Below, in pieces: positions 1 through 6,347 of a DNA stretch of 11,959 nt. The notes under the pieces were generated by a model, which had not been told where the DNA came from, made no database searches, and worked only from the letters and a program-made list of their open reading frames with translations. The stretch spans positions 1 through 11,959 of the forward strand of contig JAGOEF010000027.1 of NCBI GenBank assembly GCA_017997855.1, written 5' to 3'. The stretch is from Bacteroidales bacterium. Its GTDB lineage: Bacteria; Bacteroidota; Bacteroidia; Bacteroidales; ML635J-15. The position numbers were made by a program, and so were the translations under genes. The first letter of the stretch is position 1. Every line of letters starts with the position of its first letter.

Positions 1-1123
1 CCGGTTTTCGGCAGTAATATTCATACAACAGGCTGCGGTCGGCTTCATTTACATACACTTTTTCGAGACTCATTTCATCGTGAAGCCGCAAAAAAGTGAA
101 CCATTGACACAAGTCGGGAATGGCTGGTGTTACCGAGGTTTTCAGTATCTCGATCACCGGTTCTGCGCTTTCGGTTGCGAGGGATTTAAAAATCATGGGC
201 ATCAGTGGGAAATGGTAGGCGGCCTGACATTCGTCGCCATCGCCCAGGTATTTGACTACTTCGGCAGGAGCCTGACATGCTTCGGCCAGCAAAAGTGTTC
301 CGGGCGATGCAAATTCAAGAGCAGCCCTGAAAAATTTTACAATCAGATGCGTTTCTGGCAGGTTTTCGCAATCGGTGCCTTCGCTTTTCCATAAATACGG
401 GATGGCATCAGCCCTGAACCCATCAACACCCTGTTTTGCCCAGAAAAGAAAATTTCCGGTCATTTCGGCCAGTACCCTCGGGTTTTTATAATTCAGGTCA
501 GGCTGAAATTCAAAAAAACGATGAAAATAATAACCCGAACCGGTGGCTTCCCAATTCGAGGGGCACATACCTTCGAACAACAGTCTGCAATCGGAGTACT
601 CTGTGGCTGTTTCGCTCCAGATGTAATACTCACGGTACGGGTTCTTATTCGATTTCTTTGCTTCTACAAACCAAGGATGCTGGTCCGAAGTGTGATTTAT
701 TGCTATATCGAAAATAATCCTGATTCCCAACGAGTGGGCTTTTTCGACAAATGAAGCAAATACGGATTGATCTCCCCCTTTTCCCAACAGGTCACTTCTG
801 ATTTTACGATAATTACTTACATCGAAACCTGCATCCTTCATGGGTGATTCAAGTACTGGTAGCAACCACAGGCAGCTAATACCAAGGTCTCTGAAGTAAT
901 TTAGTTTTTGTTCCAGTTTGGTGAAATTATCAGCAAATAAATCAACATATAATGCATACACCACCGTGTTTTTATACCATTGAAGATCGGCCGTGTTGGT
1001 CTTATGTGTGTTTATTACTGATAACGATTCAATTTCTTTGAATACTTCATCAAATAGCTGATTATCAGCGTTTCCGTAAAGTTTTACCCACAGTGCGGAT
1101 AGTTTTTCCCGGCTGGTTTTCAT
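1..1123 (-). CDS. GH13 alpha-glucan enzyme, amylosucrase/trehalose-synthase-like (partial, 3' end outside window)
   Basis: This reading frame is open from an ATG at 1123 to the left edge, giving 374 codons without a stop. It is a GH13 (alpha-amylase clan) TIM-barrel enzyme that would act on alpha-glucosidic bonds in sugars such as maltose, sucrose or trehalose. Visible motifs are the first conserved region D139-x3-N143-H144 followed by TSDQHPWF, the nucleophile region GFRAD with D239, the acid/base in LLAEA with E281, and the third acid in LHDE with D349, so the retaining catalytic triad is complete. EGTDCENLPETH after the nucleophile and GDGDEC near residue 295 resemble trehalose synthase. 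The N-terminal stretch of about 50 residues with KLYG, followed by YVDLFADN, resembles amylosucrase instead. No signal peptide is seen, so it is probably cytoplasmic. The product specificity (hydrolase, isomerase or transferase) cannot be fixed from this part alone. Confidence 0.9.
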   Translation of the reverse strand, partial: MKTSREKLSALWVKLYGNADNQLFDEVFKEIESLSVINTHKTNTADLQWYKNTVVYALYVDLFADNFTKLEQKLNYFRDLGISCLWLLPVLESPMKDAGFDVSNYRKIRSDLLGKGGDQSVFASFVEKAHSLGIRIIFDIAINHTSDQHPWFVEAKKSNKNPYREYYIWSETATEYSDCRLLFEGMCPSNWEATGSGYYFHRFFEFQPDLNYKNPRVLAEMTGNFLFWAKQGVDGFRADAIPYLWKSEGTDCENLPETHLIVKFFRAALEFASPGTLLLAEACQAPAEVVKYLGDGDECQAAYHFPLMPMIFKSLATESAEPVIEILKTSVTPAIPDLCQWFTFLRLHDEMSLEKVYVNEADRSLLYEYYCRKP

Positions 1124-1227
1124 ACCTGAAACTTAAATCGAATAAAAGTAAGAATTTTTGAAAGCTTATTTGCATCCAAAAAGAAATAATCGGACATTAA
1201 TTGCGTTTAATTTTTATAATTTGCTAC

Positions 1228-1713
1228 ATGATGAAAAAAAATTTTGTTATGTTAATCTGCTTGCTAACCGCAGGATGGCTGTCAGCGCAGCCATTAACCA
1301 CAGCACAGGCCGATTCCATTGTTAAAGAGCACAATAAATGGAGGGCAGAGGTTGGTGTTGCCGGCCTGACCTGGTCGGATGAGTTGGCTGCTTCATCACA
1401 GAAATGGGTTGATTACCTCGTAAAATCGGGTTGTCGCTTCGAACATTCCGATTCTGATTATGGCGAAAATATTTTCTACCGTTACGACGATGGCAGTTGC
1501 CTTGAAGCTGTCCTTTCGTGGGCAGAAGAGAAACCTAATTACAGCGGTTTTCCGGTGGGTGAGAATAACGGAGATTATGGTCACTACACGCAGATAGTTT
1601 GGTACAATACACGGCAGGTAGGATGTGCAAAGGCAGAATGCCGCGATGGCAAGCAACTCTGGGTTTGCCAGTATTATCCTGCCGGTAACTGGGTAGGAGA
1701 AAAAGCCTACTAA
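1228..1713 (+). CDS. Secreted CAP (SCP/PR-1) domain protein
   Basis: A 161-residue protein beginning MMKK, with a hydrophobic signal peptide (about residues 5-20) and a likely cleavage after LSA at residue 20. Nearly all of the mature protein is one CAP domain: EHNKWR near residue 34, FEHS (H73), YGENIF (E80), WAEE (E101), GHYTQIVW (H119) and a terminal CQYYPAGNW block. The CAP tetrad His-Glu-Glu-His is therefore present. Several cysteines (C69, C91, C133, C138 and one in the last block) could form disulfides outside the cytoplasm. Bacterial CAP proteins are secreted or periplasmic, and their roles are mostly unknown. I chose ATG 1228 because the signal peptide starts there; a TTG at 1201 would add nine residues with no good start signal, and ATG 1231 is an equally plausible alternative. 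It seems to be a single-gene unit. Its last four bases overlap the end of the convergent rsmA gene. Confidence 0.9.
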   Translation: MMKKNFVMLICLLTAGWLSAQPLTTAQADSIVKEHNKWRAEVGVAGLTWSDELAASSQKWVDYLVKSGCRFEHSDSDYGENIFYRYDDGSCLEAVLSWAEEKPNYSGFPVGENNGDYGHYTQIVWYNTRQVGCAKAECRDGKQLWVCQYYPAGNWVGEKAY

Positions 1714-2489
1714 ACCGCAGCTTCCGAAATTCTGCGGGTTAATTCGATAAATTGTTCCACACTTAACTGCTCAGCGCGTTTGTCGAGCATCTCGCTTTCG
1801 ACACATGAAATATTGAAACCCGAAGATTTCAACGCATTTCGCAATGTTTTACGGCGTTGGTTGAAGGCTCCCTTGACTACTTTGAAAAAAAGGATTTCGT
1901 TGCAGTTGAGTCCGGTGGTTTGGTTGCGTGTTAACCGGATTACTGCCGATTTTACTTTTGGAGGTGGGTTGAATACATTTTCGTGAACGGTAAACAAATA
2001 TTCTATATGATACCATGCCTGAAGTAAAACACTGAGAATCCCGTAGGTTTTACTTCCGGGAGGAGCCGCAATACGCTGGGCAACTTCTCTCTGAATCATG
2101 CAAACCACTTCGGGAATCTGATCGCGGTTTTCGAGTATCCTGAAAAAAATCTGACTCGAAATATTGTATGGGAAATTGCCAATGATACATGCCGGAAGTG
2201 GTAGCAGACGCATGGTTTCTGCCTTCAGAAAATCTCCATTTACAATAGGAGGGCAGGATGTTCCAAACGTTTCGCGCAATACACCGGCCGCTTCAGTGTC
2301 GATTTCAACCAGTGTGAGCTCACATTGCGATTCAATTAGAAAACCCGTCAGGGCACCGGTGCCGGGGCCAATTTCAATCACCGGCAGCTTATTGGGGTTA
2401 ACCAGACTGCCGGTGATATTGCGGGCTATATTTTTGTCGGTCAGGAAATGCTGCCCCAGCGATTTCTTTGCTCTGATGGGTAATGTCAT
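1710..2489 (-). CDS. rsmA: 16S rRNA (adenine1518-N6/adenine1519-N6)-dimethyltransferase RsmA (KsgA)
   Basis: A 259-residue protein of normal length for the KsgA/RsmA family, which dimethylates two adjacent adenines in helix 45 of 16S rRNA during 30S assembly using S-adenosylmethionine. The family N-terminal block KKSLGQHFL lies at residues 8-16. SAM motif I EIGPGTG is at 39-45, the acidic motif II loop VEID at 61-64, motif III GDF at 85-87 and the catalytic motif IV NFPY at 105-108. The substrate-binding NPPPKVKSAV begins near 174 and AFNQRRKTL near 208. It is the last gene of the padR-pspC-rsmA run and starts 20 bases after the pspC stop. A TATCTTTG box just before the ATG may give it its own promoter. 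The TAG stop at 1710-1712 overlaps the stop of the convergent CAP gene. Confidence 0.97.
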   Translation of the reverse strand: MTLPIRAKKSLGQHFLTDKNIARNITGSLVNPNKLPVIEIGPGTGALTGFLIESQCELTLVEIDTEAAGVLRETFGTSCPPIVNGDFLKAETMRLLPLPACIIGNFPYNISSQIFFRILENRDQIPEVVCMIQREVAQRIAAPPGSKTYGILSVLLQAWYHIEYLFTVHENVFNPPPKVKSAVIRLTRNQTTGLNCNEILFFKVVKGAFNQRRKTLRNALKSSGFNISCVESEMLDKRAEQLSVEQFIELTRRISEAAV

Positions 2490-2493
2490 GCGG

Positions 2494-2501
2494 CAAAGAT
2501 A
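2494..2501 (-). promoter_or_regulatory. Bacteroidota -7-like box in front of rsmA
   Basis: On the minus strand this reads TATCTTTG, an exact match to the Bacteroides sigma -7 consensus TAnnTTTG. It lies in the 20-base gap between pspC and rsmA, only four bases before the rsmA ATG. A start here would give an almost leaderless rsmA transcript inside the operon. I see no convincing TTTG -33 box at 19-21 bases upstream, so this is a weak call. The same octamer sits in the padR promoter. Confidence 0.35.
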
Positions 2502-2509
2502 GCAAATAT

Positions 2510-4072
2510 CTATCGGGAAATTAGTTCCGGTCCTTCGCGGTGCATCATAATTACTGCCTGTTTCATAGCCGGAAACTCATCGAACTCGGGAAGATTCGAA
2601 TCATCAAGTCTGTCGAGGGCGCATTCATCCAATACAATACTGTATCCGTCGGGCAGGTAAAAGAGAATCTCAACCTCCTGACCGCGCAACTTGGCATTTT
2701 CGGGCAGATAGTAATAATCGTTGATATTGAAAACCGAATCGTTTACAGAGTACCCGAAGCTAATGTTTCCTGCATATTGGTTGGCATCGGTACGGGTAGC
2801 TCCACGACTCGTTTTAACTATTTCGGCATAAGGCAGGCTGTCGGTGGTATAATTCAGGTGAATTTCGATTTCTCCGGCTGGAATAAGATTGTTGTTTACC
2901 CTGTACATTTTCATGTTGTTTACATCGTATGAAAATGTCGAAACACCTTCGGGAATGGTTTTGATTGTGTGAATATAAATTCTTTTGGATGTGTCAGAAT
3001 CCAGCGAAATTTTATTTACAGATTCGCCGGACCCGATAAAATGGGTTGATAGCGAAACCGAAAGGGCAATCATCATGGCCAGACCCGAAATCCAAAGTAT
3101 CAGCAGGCTTAGGTTCAGAAAGCGACTGGTTTTTATTTTCATCATCATAGTTATTCCTGCGTAAACCAACGAAATTAATGGGATGAAACATACCACCGCC
3201 AGCGAGGCAATAAACATCCAAGAAATAGTTGGACTGGTGAACATCTGCAGCATATAGGGAAGGGGAACCATGTCGAACCCGGCAATTTCGCGACTGAAGA
3301 AATCCGAACTTGAGGCGAAGAGGCCAAATGCCAGTATGAAAATCAGAAATACGCCGGCTGCAATAAACAAGGCTGCAATGAGTTTCCCGAAAATTCCGAA
3401 GAAAACATTGATGGCACCCGCAAAGGTCTTACCTGCTCTTTCGACGCTTTCGCCAACACCTTTCGAGTTCTTCATCTTTTTGAAATGTTCCTTCATGTCG
3501 CGATACTCTTCTTTTATCGTATTCTCAATATTTGAAATATTGATGTCCTTACCTTTCATTTCGAGACGGTCGGCTACGGTGGTTGCTTTGGGTACAATCA
3601 GCCACAGAATCAGGTAAACCAGTGTCATAAATCCGGCCGAAAACAAAAAGAATATGGCGAATATGATGCGTACCGCAAGTATATTTATACCGGAAAATTC
3701 GGCTAACCCGGCGCATACACCGCCCAGAATGCGTGCTTCAGGATCGCGGAATAACTTTTTACGTTTTTTGTTTTCGCTACGATGCGATTCGCTTTTTTCC
3801 TCGCTGTCGTCGCCGATAATTTCTTCAACGCGTCCCAGCGTCGAAATGACCTCTTCAACATCAGCAATATTGAGAACCTGCTTCGAGGGGTTTATTTTAC
3901 CGGAAAATATTTCAGCAATACGCGATTCAATATCACTGATAATTTCGTTGCCGGCTTCCTGTTTCGAAAAATAGGTCTTTAGCTCATCGATATATACCGA
4001 TAATAATTGAAAGGCGTCTTCGTCGATATTGAATATCAAACCATTCAAATTGATGCTAACTGTCTTTTTCAT
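2510..4072 (-). CDS. PspC-domain multi-pass membrane protein
   Basis: A 520-residue protein. Residues 1-90 are soluble and partly helical, followed by a charged linker. A PspC domain spans about residues 105-162 (LFRDPEARILGGVCAGLAEF, then a hydrophobic segment ending LWLIVPKA). Further membrane segments lie near 217-252, 282-308 and 318-342, so about four in all. The last 175 residues are polar and probably periplasmic, with a beta-rich look. PspC in proteobacteria is an inner-membrane partner in the phage-shock envelope-stress response; Bacteroidota PspC proteins are larger, and their role is less clear. The gene follows padR with a five-base gap and precedes rsmA, so it is probably controlled by the PadR protein. 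A role in membrane-stress sensing is inferred from the domain only. Confidence 0.88.
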   Translation of the reverse strand: MKKTVSINLNGLIFNIDEDAFQLLSVYIDELKTYFSKQEAGNEIISDIESRIAEIFSGKINPSKQVLNIADVEEVISTLGRVEEIIGDDSEEKSESHRSENKKRKKLFRDPEARILGGVCAGLAEFSGINILAVRIIFAIFFLFSAGFMTLVYLILWLIVPKATTVADRLEMKGKDINISNIENTIKEEYRDMKEHFKKMKNSKGVGESVERAGKTFAGAINVFFGIFGKLIAALFIAAGVFLIFILAFGLFASSSDFFSREIAGFDMVPLPYMLQMFTSPTISWMFIASLAVVCFIPLISLVYAGITMMMKIKTSRFLNLSLLILWISGLAMMIALSVSLSTHFIGSGESVNKISLDSDTSKRIYIHTIKTIPEGVSTFSYDVNNMKMYRVNNNLIPAGEIEIHLNYTTDSLPYAEIVKTSRGATRTDANQYAGNISFGYSVNDSVFNINDYYYLPENAKLRGQEVEILFYLPDGYSIVLDECALDRLDDSNLPEFDEFPAMKQAVIMMHREGPELISR

Positions 4073-4077
4073 GGTAT

Positions 4078-4410
4078 TTAGTTGTTTAAAGTTTTTAATT
4101 GATGAATTGTTTCTTCGAGTTCACGCCAGGAGGCATCAAGTTCAAGTAAGAAGCTTTCGCCTTCAGGTGTAATGAAGTAGTATTTCCGGGGTGGACCCGA
4201 GGTTGATTCCTGCCATTCGTAACCCAGATAGCCCGAGTTTTTTAAACGCATCAGCAAAGGATAAAGCGTTCCTTCAACAACCACCATTTTCGATTGTTTC
4301 AGCAAATCGATGAGGTCGGGAACATACGACTTCCGCTGCTTCAGTATTAACAGGATGCAGTACTCAAGTACGCCTTTCCGCATTTGTGCATTGGTTTTTT
4401 CGTTTTCCAT
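4078..4410 (-). CDS. PadR-family transcriptional regulator
   Basis: A 110-residue winged-helix protein of the short PadR class, which usually binds DNA as a dimer and represses its own gene and a neighbouring membrane or transporter gene. The family signature is clear: EGTLYPLLMRL (recognition helix region, about residues 46-56), GYLGYEW and the wing GPPRKYYFITPEG, followed by a C-terminal helix that would form the dimer. I chose the ATG at 4410 (MENEKTN) because a TATCTTTG promoter box lies 20 bases upstream. An in-frame ATG at 4461 would place the promoter inside the coding sequence and add residues unlike the family. The gene is first in an operon with pspC (five-base gap), the usual Bacteroidota pairing. 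An imperfect palindrome over its promoter suggests autoregulation. Confidence 0.93.
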   Translation of the reverse strand: MENEKTNAQMRKGVLEYCILLILKQRKSYVPDLIDLLKQSKMVVVEGTLYPLLMRLKNSGYLGYEWQESTSGPPRKYYFITPEGESFLLELDASWRELEETIHQLKTLNN

Positions 4411-4429
4411 TTCTATTAATTTTGTAATG

Positions 4430-4462
4430 CAAAGATATTGTAAAAATTTAGTACCATGCAAT
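4430..4462 (-). promoter_or_regulatory. padR-pspC-rsmA promoter (Bacteroidota type)
   Basis: On the minus strand the -7 box TATCTTTG (4430-4437) matches TAnnTTTG exactly. Twenty-one bases upstream is ATTG (4459-4462), three of four matches to the TTTG -33 box. Transcription would start near 4424-4425 and leave a leader of roughly 15 bases before the padR ATG at 4410. The -33 box lies inside the palindrome at 4452-4470. Confidence 0.6.
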
Positions 4463-4470
4463 ACAAGGTA
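4452..4470. promoter_or_regulatory. Candidate PadR operator (imperfect palindrome)
   Basis: The sequence TACCATG-CAATA-CAAGGTA has seven-base arms that match at six of seven positions when one is reverse-complemented. It covers the -33 box of the padR promoter, where a bound dimer would block polymerase. PadR proteins often repress their own promoters through such dyads; the assignment to this PadR is inferred from position only. Confidence 0.45.
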
Positions 4471-4471
4471 A

Positions 4472-4491
4472 TAAATATTAACAAATATTTA
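4472..4491. repeat. Perfect AT-only inverted repeat in divergent control region
   Basis: TAAATATT and AATATTTA are perfect eight-base arms separated by AACA. The dyad begins one base after the candidate PadR operator, on the side away from padR. It could be a second protein-binding site or simply AT-rich chance sequence. It is not followed by a T-tract typical of a terminator, and no gene ends nearby. Confidence 0.45.
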
Positions 4492-4545
4492 ACAATTGAT
4501 GTGAAAAACACCTGATTAAAAGAAGAATAAAATAATTGGGTTTAT

Positions 4546-4576
4546 TTTGTTGTGTGAATAAATGATTGTATTTTTA
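4546..4576 (+). promoter_or_regulatory. Promoter of the lipoprotein-ABC operon (Bacteroidota type)
   Basis: TTTG at 4546-4549 is followed after exactly 19 bases by TATTTTTA at 4569-4576, which matches TAnnTTTG at all fixed positions except the last. This gives a start near 4582 and a leader of about 20 bases before the ATG at 4602. No good Shine-Dalgarno sequence precedes that ATG, as is usual in this phylum. Confidence 0.6.
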
Positions 4577-4601
4577 AGCATTAATCTAAAACTACGTATC
4601 T

Positions 4602-5585
4602 ATGAAAAAGAACCTGTTTTTCGTTGTGATTGCACTGCTTGCAGTAGCATTCTGTGTTAGCTCATGTGGCAAGAAATCGGAGAATCTCAACAGCATTCCT
4701 AAGTCAGCATTTGTTGTGGTAACATGCGATGGCAAAGCATGGAAAGATGCCACAAATCCCGAAGCACTGGCTAATAACGAAGAGTTTCAGGAAGGTCTGA
4801 AAGAGTTGGAACAGATGAGTCAAAAGCTGAAAGATCTCGTTGATAAAATTATGAAAGACCCGAATGAATCGGGAATCATGATGGACGAAATGCTGTATGC
4901 ATTTGCCGATATGGATAAGGAAAATGTGATTGTAGGCGTTATTGCGAGTGTCGATAAAGAAAAACTCGAAGCCAATATTAAGTTAATCAGCGAGGAGCTC
5001 GAAGTTCCGTTTAAGGCAGAAGAAAAAGACGGAATTAGCTACTTCATGCCCGAAAGCGATATGATTGTTGGTTGGAGCAAAACAAAAATGATGGTATTGG
5101 TTTTGGCAGAAGGCTACGATTATGATCTTGAAAAAAGATTTTTTGCCTTGATGAATCAGGACAAAAAAGAATCAATTCTCGAAGACAAAGATTTCAATGC
5201 GTTCCTGAAGGATAGTAAAGATTTCAATATCTGGATCAGCAGTAATGTAGTAAACAGTCTGCCGGATTCCGAAGGAGTTAAGATGGCCGAGAAAATGGTA
5301 GGGTTCAATTTTTCGGACAATTACGGACACATACATTTTGATGCTGAAAAGGGTGAATGGACACTCACAGCCAAACTGCGTTTCAACGAAAGTATTCAAA
5401 AAGCCGATTGGAACAAGGTTATCGAAAACCTTGACGAGATGGGAGCTTTCGATGGCTTGATGGATGATTTCTTTGGCGGTTACGATGACGAAGAATATGA
5501 AATGGATTCACTGGGTGGTGAATATTCAGACCTTACCGAAGAAGAATGGGCCGAAATTGAAAAACTCATGCAGGAAAGCAAATAA
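4602..5585 (+). CDS. Acidic lipoprotein, DUF4836-like
   Basis: A 327-residue lipoprotein. The N-terminus has two lysines, a hydrophobic core and a lipobox ending VSSC, so C22 would be lipidated by signal peptidase II processing. The residues after the cysteine (GKKSEN) lack the acidic surface-export signature described for some Bacteroidota lipoproteins, so a periplasm-facing position seems more likely (inference). The start of the mature protein (IPKSAFVVVTCDGKAW) and the repeated pattern of small beta/alpha units resemble DUF4836-type proteins, whose function is unknown. The last 41 residues (287-327) are strikingly acidic, with runs such as YDDEEYEMD and LTEEEWAEIEK. The gene leads an operon with an ABC ATPase (18-base gap) and a permease, so it may be the substrate-binding or accessory lipoprotein of that transporter. 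Confidence 0.8.
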   Translation: MKKNLFFVVIALLAVAFCVSSCGKKSENLNSIPKSAFVVVTCDGKAWKDATNPEALANNEEFQEGLKELEQMSQKLKDLVDKIMKDPNESGIMMDEMLYAFADMDKENVIVGVIASVDKEKLEANIKLISEELEVPFKAEEKDGISYFMPESDMIVGWSKTKMMVLVLAEGYDYDLEKRFFALMNQDKKESILEDKDFNAFLKDSKDFNIWISSNVVNSLPDSEGVKMAEKMVGFNFSDNYGHIHFDAEKGEWTLTAKLRFNESIQKADWNKVIENLDEMGAFDGLMDDFFGGYDDEEYEMDSLGGEYSDLTEEEWAEIEKLMQESK

Positions 5586-5603
5586 GGAAGGTATTTTATT
5601 GTA

Positions 5604-6245
5604 ATGTTAATTCAATTTTCAAAACTTATCCCTTCCCCGTTATTCGAAACCGACTATAGTGCTTCGGATGTTTGGGGAAGGGATTTTTCAGTTTCAGGTA
5701 CCGATAAGGTGTTGATTTCGGCTCCGTCAGGGAAGGGCAAAACCACCCTGCTCAACATTATCATCGGGCGACGGACCGATTATGTGGGAACTGTAATGAT
5801 TGATGGTCAGAACCCGCTGTATTTTTCAGCAAAAGAACGAAGCGTTTTACTGAGCCGGAAAATATCGGTTGTTCATCAGGGCTTATCCTTGTTCGACGAA
5901 CTGAGCCTTGAGCAAAACATCCAGCTAAAAAACAGGATTACTTCTTTTAAAAGCCATTCCGAAATTGACAAAATGCTAGTCAGGTTGGGGCTCGAACAGC
6001 AACGAAGACAAAAAGTAAAGACCTTGTCATACGGACAGAAGCAACGGTTGGCCATCATCAGGGCCTTATGCCAGCCCTTCGGTTTTATTTTGCTTGATGA
6101 GCCGTTCAGTCACCTCGACGACTACAACGCTGTTGCTGCATGGCAACTAATTACCGAAGAGGTTGCAGCGCATGGAGCCGGGGTAATATTGACCAGTCTC
6201 GGAAACAATCATCAAATTCCTTTCGACATCATATATAATTTATAA
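5604..6245 (+). CDS. ABC transporter ATP-binding protein (MacB/LolD-like, variant motifs)
   Basis: A 213-residue single ABC domain, a little short for the LolD/MacB group. The Walker A loop is APSGKGKTT (40-48), with alanine in place of the usual first glycine. The Q-loop glutamine is Q92 and the signature is LSYGQ (141-145) rather than LSGGQ. Walker B is FILLDEP (161-167) with the catalytic glutamate E166, and the D-loop is SHLD. At the switch position, where most ATPases have a TH pair, the sequence reads VILTSLGNN, so the H-loop histidine seems replaced by S198. It would energise the downstream permease. GGAAGG at 5586-5591 lies 12 bases before the ATG, a long spacing for a ribosome-binding site. 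Hydrolysis may be slow or unusual because of the missing histidine; this is inference. Confidence 0.9.
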   Translation: MLIQFSKLIPSPLFETDYSASDVWGRDFSVSGTDKVLISAPSGKGKTTLLNIIIGRRTDYVGTVMIDGQNPLYFSAKERSVLLSRKISVVHQGLSLFDELSLEQNIQLKNRITSFKSHSEIDKMLVRLGLEQQRRQKVKTLSYGQKQRLAIIRALCQPFGFILLDEPFSHLDDYNAVAAWQLITEEVAAHGAGVILTSLGNNHQIPFDIIYNL

Positions 6246-6248
6246 TTC

Positions 6249-6347
6249 ATGAGAAATAAATTTTATAATGTATTATTCAGGTTGAGATCAGGAGTCCTGT
6301 TATCAGAGTCTTGCCTTGCACAATCACCGATACCTCCGGCATTATGA
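6249..6347 (+). CDS. Possible 32-residue small protein or coupling peptide
   Basis: An ATG three bases after the ABC ATPase stop opens a 32-codon frame (begins MRNKFYNVLF, basic and hydrophobic at the N-terminus). It ends in a TGA that overlaps the ATG of the permease in an ATGA arrangement. This spacing is what is expected of an operon gene or a leader peptide coupling translation of the permease. I recognise no family, and the frame is short enough to arise by chance. Without it, about 98 bases of the operon between ATPase and permease would be untranslated. Confidence 0.4.
   Translation: MRNKFYNVLFRLRSGVLLSESCLAQSPIPPAL

Noticed and set aside
80..754. Plus-strand open frames at 80-394, 436-717 and 521-754
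   Set aside because: They lie opposite the GH13 gene, have no recognisable domains, and the minus-strand frame carries all GH13 catalytic motifs.
1124..1227. Divergent promoters between the GH13 and CAP genes
   Set aside because: Partial boxes exist (minus-strand TACTTTTA at 1143-1150, plus-strand TAATTTTT at 1208-1215), but neither has a -33 box at the expected distance.
1693..1710. Hairpin GTAGG/CCTAC with an eight-base loop at the CAP-rsmA junction, as a terminator
   Set aside because: The stem is only five base pairs, lies within the coding end of the CAP gene and has no T-tract on either strand.
4411..4461. Upstream in-frame ATG at 4461 extending PadR by 17 residues
   Set aside because: The extension would cover the likely promoter and adds sequence unlike PadR proteins; ATG 4410 fits the family start.
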